A DNA stretch of 64,000 nucleotides from Fratercula arctica (Eukaryota; Chordata; Aves; Charadriiformes; Alcidae): positions 26,865,352-26,929,351 of the forward strand of contig CANTUZ010000008.1 in NCBI GenBank assembly GCA_947846985.1, written 5' to 3'. Shown here piece after piece: positions 1 through 12,793 of the stretch (position 1 is its first letter; each line of letters opens with the position of its first letter). The notes under the pieces were generated by a model. That model worked only from the letters and a program-made list of their open reading frames with translations. It was not told the DNA's origin and made no database searches. A program made the position numbers and the translations under genes.

Positions 1-3000
1 AACTGAGAAAACTTCCGATTTCAAAGCAGAACATGGCACATCTGTTTTATTCGTTGCCTAGTGGCTTCAAGAAAGAAATAATTGATAATATTACCTCAAA
101 TATTGTGGGCAGTCAGAATGAGAATTTCTATCCAAATATTTCACAATATAAAACACTATGGAGAGGGTGGAAAAGAAGAATTGCTCCTAAAATCAGATAC
201 TGAGATTAACTGCATGATTCTGACTCAGCTGAAATAAATTGACTCCATTGACTTCACATTCAAAGCCTTCTTCAAAAAACAAGGTTTTTTTTCTTCTTGT
301 TGAAAAAAAAAACTGTGTCACAACTAGAAATCTGACGAGATTTTTCAATTCAACGCTGACTTTCATTACAGCTAGTACTTTGATTACAGAACCAAACTTC
401 TTACTCTAAGGTAATCCACAAGAATTGTAAGCAACAGTTTTGTGGTCCATATCCTACTTATCCACCACCGTTTTAACATTAAAAGTATATTGCTTGTGTA
501 TAAAACACAGGGAAAACAGTCCCAGTTCTCTCTCTCTCATTCTCCCTTGTCAGTGTTTAGCCTCCCTGAAAATCTAGTCTGTCAGTGAATTACATAGCAG
601 AGATCCTTTCCTTGATTTTGCTCTCTGGAGACTGAGCAACACGTTCCTTACTTTTTTCCCAAAATACTTCTTCAGCAGGGTGAGTGTGGGCCTAGGAATC
701 ACTCAGCTGAGAGAGTCTGACTCACACGTCCCAGGAGACACCCTCAGAAGGAATGAGAGAGACAGATGTTTTCCATCTTCAGCGACTTACAAAGTGTTAG
801 CTTAACACTCTCCCATTCACGGGCTGCAAACTGCAACCCTTCCTTACCTCTTTGTGTTCTGGGGAGGAATTTTAGCAGGCAGATCTAGCAGCCTGTTAGT
901 TTGCATTACTGTACTTTAACTCTTTGACCTGCCTCCACCCGTCAGGCACAGGCTCTGAGCCGTGCTCCTGGCACCTGCCAGATTCTTCATGAAGGATGAA
1001 CGGGGTGAGCAGGAATACGCTGAGCTTTGCCCAAGCCACGCATGTCAGTTGTGGCTGTGTGATGAGAAGCGGATATGAAGTTTCATTTAGTAATGCTTCT
1101 GGAACAGAAATGACAAGATCGTTTACTTTTGTATTAAGGGATTGTATGGAAAAAAGTACAAACTATGCAAGTAATTCCCTTTCCTTAGGGGGTGGAGGTC
1201 ATTAACAGATATTTCTGAATTTCTAATAAAGCTGTTTATGTCCACCCTCTGGACAGCACCATTCCAGAGCTTATCCTCAGTCCTTCATCACTGGACATAA
1301 TCCAATGCTTTAATGAAGGAGGGGATGCTGTCACACCTAGGACGGTAAGGTATCATGGGCAAGGCAGAGGCTGACACAGTTCATGCCAAATTGAGTTAAA
1401 GGAGACCCCTGAAAATGGATTTTGTCTTGATAGCTGAGCACAATCTGCTGAAGCAAGGGATAGCCTTTGAACGTGCATTAATGTACTAATCTGCTGTTAA
1501 AATAATATCCACAGTCTCTTCAGAAATCATGGCCTCTTGCTTGTATTAGAATATATATCTGCTGAACATATAAAACATATGTTTAACAATGTGATATAAA
1601 GGGCTTTTGATTTTCGAAGCGTATAAACATGACTCAACACGGCTTACACTTTCACAGGCATAATTTTGTACTTGAATTAATAGCAGGTTAAAATGGCATT
1701 GCTTAGCCACCTATTTCTCTAATTTGCTCTCAGAGACACATACATGGCTAAATCTTATAAGTCTTACAATGGTTAATATTAAATTAGAGCCCTTCAAAAA
1801 ATTTGGTCCAAAACCACACTTTGCTAACAGTAATGTAGTAATTCACAAAGCTATACACATTCAAACTCATTTAATACATCAAGCATAAATAATGTTCCTG
1901 TGTCTTGAGCAGGACATAACATATGAGACTGGAGACACAGTTTAAAAGGTCAGAATATAACTCTCACGTAACAACACTACTCCTGTTTGGGAGGGCAGAA
2001 TATTTCCCCTCTTCCCAAGTGAAAAGTTCCTTCCAAGAAAAGCAAAACTTTTTTTTTTTTTTCCCCTGTCCTGAAAACAAATCCTCAAACAATGTTCTAG
2101 CACAATTTTCCACTGAATGATAAGTCTTTTTAGGATGCATCCCAGCTAGGTATTCAGTGACCAAAAAGGAGTTTCACAGTCATTTACAGGGTTTAAGAGG
2201 GTAGAGAGTTAAGGAGAACCCAAAGGAAACAAAAAACATGTTTGTGCCCTGCTGGTCGTCAGCTCCATAAAGAGGGGACACCAGGTAAAGAGAAGAGAGC
2301 TGAACATGTGGCAGCTTCTGAGAGGAGAAGCAGAAAGAAGAACTTTGCAATTCCTTGCTGTACCTTCCTACGGCATTAATCATTTTACCTATCAGGAATA
2401 CCATTTCTGTGGTTGCTAAGGGTAAGAAAATTAGGAAAGGTTTGCTAATTAACAAGGTATTTTTGGACTGAACTCTATAAATACTTCTACATCCATCAAT
2501 AATTTTTTCCAATTGAGACAATACCCTCAAATTCAGATTTTTGTAGGTACTTTTGCATAATTCAGAGCTGCCAAAATAAATAATTCAGAAAAACTTAGTT
2601 CCTTTATGGTTTCTAGAAAAGTCTGGATACAGTGAGTTTACTGAGGTCACAGCAGTTTTTTTTTGTAAAGCTGAACCATATTATGAAGCTTAACTAGGTC
2701 TTGTTACTGTGTTATGGGCTTAGCTAATAACGACCGTGAAGTTCCTCCCTTCTGGAGAAGGAGAGAAAATCCCAGGCTGAGACTTTTATGTACACAACTT
2801 AGAATTACAGCTCACTAACCAAAATCAGAAAAGAGGAGCATGCAGGAAACAATACACAAAATTCAGGCAGACTAGTCAGTGGCAGAACAGCAAAATTAGA
2901 GAAGGCTGAAATGTATGTCTGTATTATATCTGTAAAACGTAATAGAGACTTAAAGTGAAACAGAAATAGAAAACTACTTTAGACAAGGTTTAACTATAAA

Positions 3001-4057
3001 TAAAGTGTGATTACCTGCAAACAATGTTAAGTTACCTCTTAATGTTTTTGTGTAGCGTATCGATAAGGTTACTGAAATGCATGAAAGTTTTCAGATTTGG
3101 ACCTTTATTTATACTTAGAGGCAGCCAAGAGACATGAAAAAGTCTGGGTGGAGGAAAAAAATATGCATCTGCTCTAGTGCTCTAAAAAAGCTGCTCTAGT
3201 TTCATGCAGTCCCTATTCCCTGCCAACTCTCCCTTGCCAAGCCCTCACCCCCCCTCAAACACCCCACAACAACTGAAACATGCAAAAAAAAAGAATAACC
3301 CTGTCTGTTGAAGCAGCTGTTTCCAGGATTGGACTTGCACTGCTTGGGGATGCCGATACCGTTTAGTAGTGACGATTTTGGCCTGGAACATGGGTGCTGT
3401 GCCTCCAATTTGCCTGACAGACATTGGTTGCCTGAGCTCAGCAAACTCTGAATCAAGCCGAGTTCCAACACAGAATTTTAAAAATTGCCTCTTAATTACT
3501 GTAGTTATGCTAAGAATAGAGAAGAGCGGCAAAACATCATTGCTAATGAAAAGTCATTGAACTAGCAAGACAGATAGATGCTTTTTATGCAATGACTTAA
3601 GATGTCAGAAGATTCTCTGATCTAGGCATCTGGGAATTAATATCTTCCCGAGCATAATTAAAGTGTTTGTCTGCCCTAACCTATAAAAGGTTTATCCACA
3701 ATGCCAGTTATCATCTAATGAGAAAGGATATCTGCCAGAGAGAACACTAGTCTATTTTTCTTCTGTATCTTTGCAAAGACGATCATCACAAGTTCTTGGA
3801 ACAAATACAAATAATCAACCTCCTATTATTATAATTGTTTGGATAAAAGGGTTGCAGTTTAAGACTCATGATATAAATCAACGGTCTATTTATGCTGTTA
3901 GTTATCAGGTGTACAATTACGCACATTTATTCCCTTGAGTAATTGACCTTACCCTTAAGTGGATGCCCTCTCCATCGTGTTTACTTTGCTATTCTTTCTC
4001 ATCCTCTAAACAAAATAACAGATCAATAAATCAGCGACATTAAAATAGCTTCGGAAA
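1..4057. other. AT-rich non-coding stretch, no gene seen
   Basis: No open frame above about 116 codons occurs here and none of the short ones resembles a known protein. Visible details are a T-run at about 2049-2062, A- and T-runs around 285-312, and a minus-strand frame at 2180-2530 with no recognisable domain. No CR1 end, LTR end or splice-site pair with an open frame between was found. Bases 3560-4050 look less repetitive than their surroundings and contain several TAATT/TAATG-type homeodomain-like cores, but that is weak evidence for anything. Confidence 0.6.
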
Positions 4058-4134
4058 GACGCCAGGCTGTTTTTCAGCCTTCCTGCTCTTGAGACTGCCC
4101 AGTTAGCAGACTGCTGGGTGACGCCTCAAGGGCC
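4058..4134. other. two adjacent hairpin-forming segments
   Basis: The first hairpin is a perfect 6-bp stem, AGGCTG (4064-4069) and CAGCCT (4075-4080), around five T. The second spans 4085-4133. Its outer arms are GCTCTTGAG (4085-4093) and CTCAAGGGC (4125-4133), nine pairs with one G-T wobble. An inner stem CCCAG (4098-4102) and CTGGG (4114-4118) closes an 11-base loop. The segment is more GC-rich than its surroundings. A structured RNA or a conserved regulatory element are both possible; the stem is short for a miRNA precursor. The inverted repeats are directly visible, but any function is conjecture. Confidence 0.45.
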
Positions 4135-7100
4135 ATTTCATTTTACTCCATTTTATCATTGCTGTTTAATTGTCAGGGGTGGGTGATTTTTAGGATAACT
4201 TGGCCAAGTCCCAAATGCAGGTTCTACAACAGGAGGTGTAATAGGCTGTGATTATCGAAACCAAGAGAACTTTATGATACACAGACAGGTCAGCTTTAAT
4301 ACAGCTAAGGTGGCAGGAAATCTGTTTTAGAAGGCTAATCCACTAAATCTACACAAACCATATGTAGCCTTAAATAAGACATTAGGCAGATACATCAGTG
4401 CTTATGTAGGTACACAGACAGAGCAGGCAGGGCATACGAGGCTTATAAGTACCCAATGGCAGACAGGTCAATCACAGAAATGTTAAAGAACAACAAAAAT
4501 ATTTTTAAATGTTACTTTATATAGCAGTTGACAGGTAGCATGCCATGTAAGACTTAACAAAGCAAAATTTTTCCTACAATTAAAAAAGAATAAACCCTTT
4601 GTAAGGTTTCGTTATTGTAATGCTTGGGGCAATGCCACATTCAGGACAACTCATCTTTCACTCATGCCGCCTGACAGCTGATTTTGAACATAGTCATATG
4701 AACATAGCTATTGGTTTGCCAGAATCAAGTTCTCCAAGTACTAGATAACCACACTGTAAAACTAAACCTCCTGACATTTTCAGAGATATGGTACACTGTA
4801 CTGAGGATGATGCAGCCTCAAAAAGGAGGTTATCCGTTCTCTGCATTCTCAAAACCTCCCTCTCTCCCTCAGTTTCAAGCAAGGTCTCATTATGGGCGAC
4901 AACTTACTTGCAAACCATTTTACCAACTATTTAAATGTGAAAGGCAGGAGTTTGGGCAAGTAGGAAAGAATTCAAGCTGTTTCTTTAACATAACCTTCAT
5001 GTAAGAAATTGAAACTAGACTACTATTTGAATAACTCTATTTTCCTCTTTCATATAATATTTACTTAAACCCATCTATGAGCCTATTCAGGTTGAAAATA
5101 TTCACTTCAAAGCTTAAAAAAAAAAAAAAACACCAGCGAAAGCTGTCCTTAGAAAGTTGATCTTAGCTTAGGAAACATTAAAAAAGGGAAGGCGAGAAAA
5201 AGGAAAAGAAAAAAATATAAGACCTCACTTCTCCTTTCTTAGGCCTAAGCCCCTAAATGGAACAGATCTATATATTTTCCAGTCTTTCAAAAGAGACCCT
5301 TCCTAAATCAAAGACTTCTTTCCTACTCAGAGCAGTTCTTCCTAAGTACCTACGTTACAAGAGCCAACTTAAATTCTGCAATTTACTTTCTTGGGCAGGG
5401 CTCTTTCAGCCTTTATAGCAATTAGGTATATCTCAGGCAGCCATTTGATTCATTTTCAGCTGGGGCTCAAATGCCCATCTTTTAAGACTAAACACCTGCA
5501 CTTGAAAAAACCAGCCTTTGCTTCAGTAGTGGCCTGGCTGGTCCTTGTCTTCCTATAACCAGGAAAAGTGGTAACATCAGAAGAGCTGTCAAAGTTTTGT
5601 TTATAGTAAACTCAATGTTATGTCCTTCCCACAGACAATCCATATACTTTTGATCTGTGTGAGCCCAAGCGGTTCTGTGCTGTTCTTGCAATTATTTTCC
5701 CGCTTTGAGGATACTATGATTGTAAGAGTATCTATCAAATGAAGTCATGACATAGGACAGTGTTCTACAGGTAATGTCTTTATGAATATGTAGATAGACA
5801 CCATTGAAACTGAGTTAGATACCTAAATGTTACAACCATTATGTATTGATTCAGTTTAAAAAAAAAAAAAAAACAACATAAAATCAAATACAGCATTCGG
5901 GAGTCCAAGTCCAAAACTGTAAGCCCTGATGGGATGGCCATGAAGGGAACCACACCTGATCTTCAGTTTTCAATATTAAAATCTTCCATATTTCAGTATT
6001 TGCAAATCGTTCTGCACCAGAGCATGTATAGAAGTACCTCAGTCCTGAAAGGCCATGGAGAAGCTCAGCTCCAGCTCAGGTTTCACCCCAGCCAATTTGA
6101 ATGTGCTTGTCTTCAAGGCTAAACCCTCCTAGGGGTCAGATCTCAGGAAATATTCTTGTATAAAGTTCCCATATGAAAGTTTACCAAGCCTATTTTACAG
6201 AAAACATAAACTTGCTTGGTTTGGATGCCTTTGGGGAGAGAACTAGAAATTGCTGCTCTCGTTTTGCTCTAGCAGTGCATCTAGTAAGGTGCCTGTGGGA
6301 TGTACTTGTAACAATTTTATGGCATCAAACCACACAATTGTCTCTTAGTAGTCTTGCAACTCCCTCTGAATGTCTATTTTTATATGTTATTTTGTATATA
6401 TTACATGTGTTACTATTAATATTTTATATATTATATTCTCATTTTCTTATTCCTTAATCCATGTAAAGATCTGATAAGAAAGTAACTTCATCAACAGCTA
6501 TAGTAACTTTACCTAATATCCAATTTGCTGGCTTCTATGACTCCACTGCTGCCACGTCAATCTTCCCATCATATATCTAGGCTTAACTTTAGTTTCTCTG
6601 CTATTTTCCTAGGCTGAAGAACATTTCATTAACTCTTTTAAACAGTTTTCTAATCCTGATCTCCTCAAGTCACTCCTTTTGGTTTGCATCACTTCCCAAT
6701 TTAGTACATTCAAATGCTTTGATTATTATAAAAGTTTTGCCCTTCAGAAAGTCATATGTGTTTGGTAATGTTTGTTTTACAAAGTGTTGCCAAATCCCGA
6801 GGGTTCAAGCTTGACTTGTTCAAGGGACAAGGTAATGATGTTGAAAATGATTCCATTGTGCCAGCTAAGTATTACCCTTATTAATGAATCCTCAAAACAT
6901 GCTAGGAATGTTAAAATTGGCTAATACTTTTTCTTTAATTAACATTACTGAATTCATACATTGCCTTCAAACTAAAATAAATGTGTAGTAGCTTCTCTAA
7001 TATTGTGAGATTTTTGCTGCTTGCAAAAAGTCAGCTGAAAGTCTTATTTGCAAAAGCATATATTGCATCATCAAAAACATCTTTAAAAACATAAGAGTGA

Positions 7101-9028
7101 TACAAGCCCGCTGTACATGCCCTGCTTGGCCTAAGCATTTCCACTGACATCTGTGGGCGCTAGGTAAGTCTCTACCCATACTATAAACATGCCTTAAGCA
7201 AAAATTAGCACAATTAATATGCTTCAAAGAGGAAAGACCAATGATACCTAAACAAGGCAAAAGTCTAGCTCACGGCACAGGCTGTGCCCTTCCACTCCTG
7301 GCAGTGCCGGCCCCAGTGTCTCTGCAGAAACCCCGCTGTGTGGATATGCTCCACGGTCCTTCACCCATGGAGTGCTTTGGGATACCTTCCCATTTTCCTA
7401 AACTCACTGGTTCCGTAAGCCAGGAGCCTTGGCTTGATAAAATCTCAGATTGTTTTAAGAAAAATGGAGTATATGACTAAAAGCATTATCTCTGACAAAA
7501 GACTTGCTCCAACCCGTTAAAGATTTTAAATTTCCCAAACAAATGATCACCATATTTTCATAACATCAAAAGTGAAGACCTTTTCTACCTCATTGTCAGA
7601 AATTAATAGACCGTTTCAACTGAACTAAAAAATACACCAAAAAATGTCTTCAAATAGACATCTGGAATATAAAATTTCAGTACAAATGATTAATATTTGG
7701 CAAAATAATTAGCAAGTGAGTCATCATCTTATCATCAGGTGTGTCAGGCTGCCTTAATAGTGACCTGTCAAAATAACATTAGAAAATAAGTGAAAAATGA
7801 GTTCATATTTAAGTTATTCAGAGAAGGATACATTACACAGTCATTACAGTCATCTCAGGACCAGGTGCTAGCAACTCAAGGAATTCAATATTCAGTTAAA
7901 AGAAAAGATCACATATGGAATGGATCATTCCCTGTGGCTTATGACATCCACAAAAGGACAAATATTTCAATCACACTAAAAAAACCAACAACAACAAAAA
8001 ATCAGAGTTTAAGCTGATTAGTAGTTTAAAATGACACTTTCAGGTATCTTAAAATTTCTCTCCACATTTTCAGTATCATGCCCAGATATACCCAAAACTG
8101 AATCTTATGAATGTGCTCCTCTCCATCTCTCCTCTTTCCTGATGCTGAAAAAAGCGTCTGTTAATGCCTTATGACTCCAGGGAAACAATATCCTGGTTAC
8201 CAGGCTGGGTACACTAGACTCCTGCTTTTTCAGATAATTATACGGACCTGAGGAATCACAGACTTAAATGTTTCCTGAAAAATCCTTTGGTCCCACAAAT
8301 GTGACAATGCCCTTAAATCTAAGTTCATAACAGGCAATTTTTTGTGGAACATGGCTCTAGTAGAGGTGAATTCAATATTGGAAAGAAAGTGGAAGGCTTT
8401 TTTTTTTTTAAGGTCAGTCTGGAATTAACACTTCTCTTTTTGTACCTGTGCACAGCTGTAATTAAGATTACTTTACTATGCAGTTATATCACTGCACCCA
8501 CATATGAGAGATCTCATCATCCACGAGATAATAATTGCACCCAAGGTATATGCAGCTGTAATTTTACATCCAAATCGTGGCCTGCCTAAAACTCAGCCCT
8601 GGTGAAAATGCAGCAGGCAGCTGCCTCCCGTGCTGTGCTAATATTCCTCACCAAAAATATTTTGTTACAAAGAAATTATTGTGATGTAAGAATGACTAAA
8701 ATCTTTGAGCAGCATCCTGGCGAGGCCATATAACAAGGTGCTGTATTTGAAGTAATTCCTACATAAATATACCATCTATTATAAACAATTAGGAACCTGT
8801 CATTAGTCATACCAGCAGTGTACTAACTTCCATGGCTAATGGTTAATGACTTCAAAGTAGAGTAACTCCTACAGCTCCAAGGAAATTACTCCATACTATA
8901 TTGATACACCTAAAAATGGACTAGATCCCCTGAAAGATGGGTGTATTAAACAGAACTATGTGGTTTTATGCATTTAGAGGCCTGGGAAACACATATAAAA
9001 GCCTGCCATCTGCTAATATGGATGAATT
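4135..9028. other. AT-rich non-coding stretch, no gene seen
   Basis: Nothing here reads as a gene. Homopolymer A-runs sit near 5117-5131 and 5859-5873, an AT-rich patch lies at 6370-6450, and T-runs sit near 8399-8410. The longest open frames are under 100 codons and unrecognised. A short segment at about 7139-7165 (CCACTGACATCTGTGGG) resembles the dispersed 'CCATTGACTTCAATGGG'-like motif common in sauropsid genomes, but it is too short to classify. Confidence 0.55.
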
Positions 9029-9949
9029 ATGGTGGATGAAGTTACCAAGACACTATCCATCATATCTGAGAAGTCATGGCAGTCCGGTGATGTTGCTACT
9101 GACTGGGAAAGGGTAAATATAACCCCCATTTTTAAAAAGAGAAAAAAGGAAGATCCAGGGAGCTACAGGTCGGTCAGTCTCACCTCTGCACCCAGCAAGA
9201 TCGTGGAGCAGATCCTCCTGGAAACTCTGCTAAGGAATATGAAAAATAAGGAGGCGACTGGTGACAGCCAACATGGCTTCACTAAGGGCAAATCTTGCCT
9301 GACAAATTTGGTGGCCTTCTATAATGGCATTACAGCGTTGGTGGATAAGGGGAGAGCAGCTGACATCATCTCTCTGGACTTGTGCAAAGCATTGGACACT
9401 GTCCCACACAACACCCTTGTCTCTAAATTGGTAAGACACGGATTTGATGGATGGACCACTCGGTGGATAAGGAATTGGCTGGATGGTCGCACTCAAAGAT
9501 TTGCAGTCAATGGCTTAATGTCCAAGTGGTGACCAGTGACGAGTGGTGATCCTCAGGGGTCAGTATGGGTACCTATGCTGTTTACCATCTTTGTCAGTGA
9601 CACAGACAGAGGGATTGAGTGCACCCTCAGCAAGTTTGCTGACAACACCAAGCTGTGTGGTGGGGTCGACACACTGGAGGGAAGGGAAGCCATTGAAAGG
9701 GACCTGGACAGGCTTGAAAGGTGTGCCTGTGCAAACCTCATAGAGTTCAACCAGGCCAAGTGCAAGGTTCTGCACCTGGGTCAGGGCAATCCCAAGCACA
9801 AATACAGGCTGGGTGGAGAATGGATTGAAAGAAGCCCTGAGCAGCTGTTGGTGGATGAGAAGCTCAACATGAGCCGGCAACGTGCGCTCGCAGTCCAGAA
9901 AGCCAACCACATCCTGGGCTGCATTGAAAGAAGGTGTCCAGCAGGTTGA
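9029..9949 (+). pseudogene. CR1 ORF2 reverse transcriptase remnant
   Basis: ORF2 of CR1 encodes the endonuclease and reverse transcriptase that copy the element's RNA at a nicked target. Only the reverse transcriptase part remains. Frame 9029-9532 carries PIFKK (residues 33-37), [11 protein letters not shown] (43-53), QHGF (81-84) and the motif-A-like [12 protein letters not shown] (116-127). A TGA at 9530-9532 interrupts it. The same frame resumes with SGDPQGSV (motif B, normally SG-PQGSVLGP in the family) and FADN at 9635-9646, where the family has FADD, so a catalytic aspartate is replaced. A one-base loss around 9933-9937, judged against the copy at 21723-22336, shifts the frame and gives the stop at 9947-9949. 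Downstream ORF2 sequence continues out of frame to about 10325. The family assignment is very secure, and this is a dead copy rather than a host gene. Confidence 0.95.
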
Positions 9950-10411
9950 GGGAGGTGGTCAAGGCATTGAGGGCCCCTCTAATCCACTCTTATGAGATCC
10001 CACCAATGAAGACAGGCTGAGAGAGTTGGGGTTGTTCAGCCTGGAGAAGAGAAGGCTCCAGGGAGACCTTATAGCAGCCTTCCAGTATGTAAAGGAGCCT
10101 ACAGAAAAGATGGGGAGGGACTCTTTATCAGGGAGTGTAGGGATAGAACGAGGAGTAACAGTTTTAAACTGAAAGAGGGAAGATTTAGGTTAGATATCAG
10201 GAAGAAATTCTTTACTGTGAGGGTGGTGAGGCACTGGAACAGGTTGCCCAGGGAAGTTGTGGATGCCCCATCCCTGGAGGTGTTCAAGGCCAGGCTGGAT
10301 GGGGCTGTGAGCAGCCTGGTCTAGAGAGAGGTGTCCCTGCCCATGGCAGGGGGGTTGGAACTAGATGATCTTTAAGGTCTAACCTTAACTCTAACCATTC
10401 TATGATTCTAC
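9029..10411 (+). mobile_element. CR1 non-LTR retrotransposon, 5'-truncated, degenerate
   Basis: This is a plus-strand CR1 copy holding part of ORF2 (reverse transcriptase and the region after it) and the complete 3' end. It finishes with CCATTCTATGATTCTA, the usual CR1 3' terminal octamer repeat, at about 10395-10411. The 5' boundary is approximate: coding similarity begins near 9044 and nothing upstream looks like CR1, so it is a typical 5' truncation. Compared with the minus-strand copy at 21723-22336, which shares its 3' sequence and so belongs to the same or a sister subfamily, about 110 bp are missing at the 10004/10005 junction. No target-site duplication is evident, as usual for CR1. 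It cannot make an active protein. Confidence 0.95.
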
Positions 10412-12658
10412 AAATACAAACCCTTTGCAAACAAACTCTGTTACCAGGTTTCCTATTCTCTTCTCAAAGGGAAAATTTCTGCCAGCCAAAATAAATGATA
10501 AAAAATACAATGCATATTTGGATATGTGACTATTTGCTAATGCCCAAAATATACAGTTGAAGCAGATTCAATGAGTTTCTCACTTTTTCTACCATTTTCA
10601 CATTGTTTTAGGCTAATTATCAAAATATATATATCCATGCTCAAGGATGTTTATTTTCATTTCCAGGTCTTCCACGTGTCAAACAGGTGGATTTTCCAGG
10701 GAGAGACTAAAGATTGTTATGTCTGTAATGCCATTCAGGGCTTAAGGATATGAATGCAATAGCAATTCTGATTCAAGACTGAGACTGATGTTACCTTTTT
10801 GTCTCCGGGCTCTAAAATATACCTTTTACGAGAAGAAAGTCAGCCCACAGTGAAATGTGGTAACTAATCACTGATTTGGAAAACAGCCACTTGAAATGAC
10901 TCTGCTGCTACCCACTGGTTGAGTCATTTGAGGTGGGCGATTCAATGTAATTTTGAAAACATGTATTATGTTGTGGGCTCGCCATGAACATTTCTTATTT
11001 TCCTGTTTTTATGGAATTAGGACACAGTTCAGGGACAAAATGTCTCTTCTAGGGTAGGAGAGAGAAAAGAAAGAGAGAGAAATCCATGAATCTTGTAAGG
11101 AAGATTTGGAACAAGAAACAATTGGTATTTGCAAAAGAAAGTATCCCTTTAGAAAATAACATAATAATGGTTATGATAAGCTACTATGGAAGAAGCAATA
11201 TTTCCTGAAACAAAAGGATGAGACATAATTCCATACCCCTGCCCACACTGAATAAGAAGAAACTACAGAAGCTGATTGTGAAAGCTATAGGAAAACTAGA
11301 GGCAGTACCTATTTACTTACCTAATTCTGATGCAATTTTTAAAAGGAACTTGGAGTGAAGATACATCTCTATCTGTCTTCTATCTGTCTGAGTGCTTGCA
11401 TGCATGTGTTTGTGCACTTTTTATAGAGATAATCAGCATATTTCAGATTTTAAAGGAAAAAGACAAATCTGATTGAAAATATTTCATCAACATTGTTTTC
11501 AGCACCAGACCACAGAACTGCAAAAATATCCCATTTTTGCAGCTAAAGAAAAAATAAAAATAATTTTGGCTAGATTTCTGATCTGGGTGATTATAGAAAA
11601 TTATTATTTTTTTAAAGAATTCATAAACTCTGCACAGTTTCGCACTGGCAGGTTTTGTATTGCACTTCTTTTGGCCCTAAACCATATCAACAGATCAAAG
11701 ATCAACCACATAAATACGCAAACTATGGTGATGTTAAACATTTTTGGACATATTCGGATCTCCTTTCCTTACACACCTGATATCTTTGATCAGAACGGTG
11801 CTTCTGTGTTAACATTTCCTGTATGCATCAAGTTTTGGAAGACAAACTTTTGCCTTGCCTTTTGGGGCAGGAGTTATGGGTGAAATCCTGACATATGCAA
11901 GTCAGAAAATGTCATATGCTTTAAGAATATATTACATACACCTGCCTGTCTGATGCAAAAACTCAAACAACAGAAGTAACAGAAATGATATAAAAGCAAA
12001 AGAATAGGTGCAGTAATCATCCTTACATACGGCAGAAAATTTCTATTAGTAACAAAATTATGATGGAGATTTCTAGAGCCAAAGTAGAACCAAGACGCTC
12101 ATTTCGGGCTACTCAGCTACACTGAGCATCAGCAAAAACAGAAAGCTAAGTCTTTATAGATGTACCGCATTCCTTCCTTTTAGAGATGGTCTCAAAATAA
12201 AAATAAAAGAGTTATTTCTCTATTTGTTAGTTTGAGCCAAACTTGTACATGAATCATACATGAAATCTGAATTGAACTATGTCTATCAAACAGAAATTTC
12301 CTTTAAATTGGCTCTGTTCTCCTTCTATTCCATTTATCTTCCTCCAGCCTCCATTTGTAATCCATATGTATCTAGCAAGTGATGATTTGCCCAAGCTTCT
12401 GAAGAAAAAAATAAACAAATTTTGTGTCAGCAAAATTCTTAGATAACATGTAATGATGGAATTGATTCTGTAAAGATCTCATTTTTGTCCTTGGCATTAT
12501 GATACAGGCTAACTTAGTCCAGCCATATTTAGGGAAAATCAAATCTATGACCCTGTAGTGAGATGCTGAGATAATTACTGATATGAAGGTATTTCATCCT
12601 TGTGAGACTTAAGATGCACCTCAATCATTCTGAAAAGTAGATGCTAGAAATTCAGGAA
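10412..12658. other. AT-rich non-coding stretch, no gene seen
   Basis: A 136-codon open frame at 11473-11883 has no recognisable domain and a composition typical of translated AT-rich DNA (many Ile, Phe, Asn and Lys), so I treat it as chance. No transposon ends were found. A purine-rich patch lies at 11050-11090. Confidence 0.55.
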
Positions 12659-12676
12659 ACACACACACACACACAC
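12659..12676. repeat. (AC)n dinucleotide microsatellite
   Basis: Nine uninterrupted AC units. It lies 91 bp before a perfect hairpin and is the longest pure CA run I found in the window. Confidence 0.95.
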
Positions 12677-12766
12677 CCTCCCATTATTCTTAACAAATGA
12701 CAGGATACATCACCCGCTTCTGACATAAAAAAAATAAAAAATAAAATCTGAATAAAAAAATCTGAA

Positions 12767-12793
12767 TATCCAGCGTGAGATACACGCTGGATA
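12767..12793. repeat. perfect 11-bp inverted repeat, 5-base loop
   Basis: The left arm TATCCAGCGTG (12767-12777) and right arm CACGCTGGATA (12783-12793) are exact reverse complements around AGATA. It follows A-rich sequence in which AAAATCTGAATA-like units occur twice (about 12744-12768). It is too short for a miRNA precursor and no transposon terminal repeat is recognisable. Confidence 0.85.

Noticed and set aside
2180..2530. 116-codon minus-strand frame
   Set aside because: No recognisable domain, no splice or promoter context.
9230..9496. Minus-strand frames opposite CR1 reverse transcriptase (also 9553-9765 and 9560-9910)
   Set aside because: Antisense shadows of the CR1 coding sequence.
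11473..11883. 136-codon frame
   Set aside because: Composition is that of random AT-rich translation and no motif is recognisable; frames of this length are expected by chance in 64 kb.
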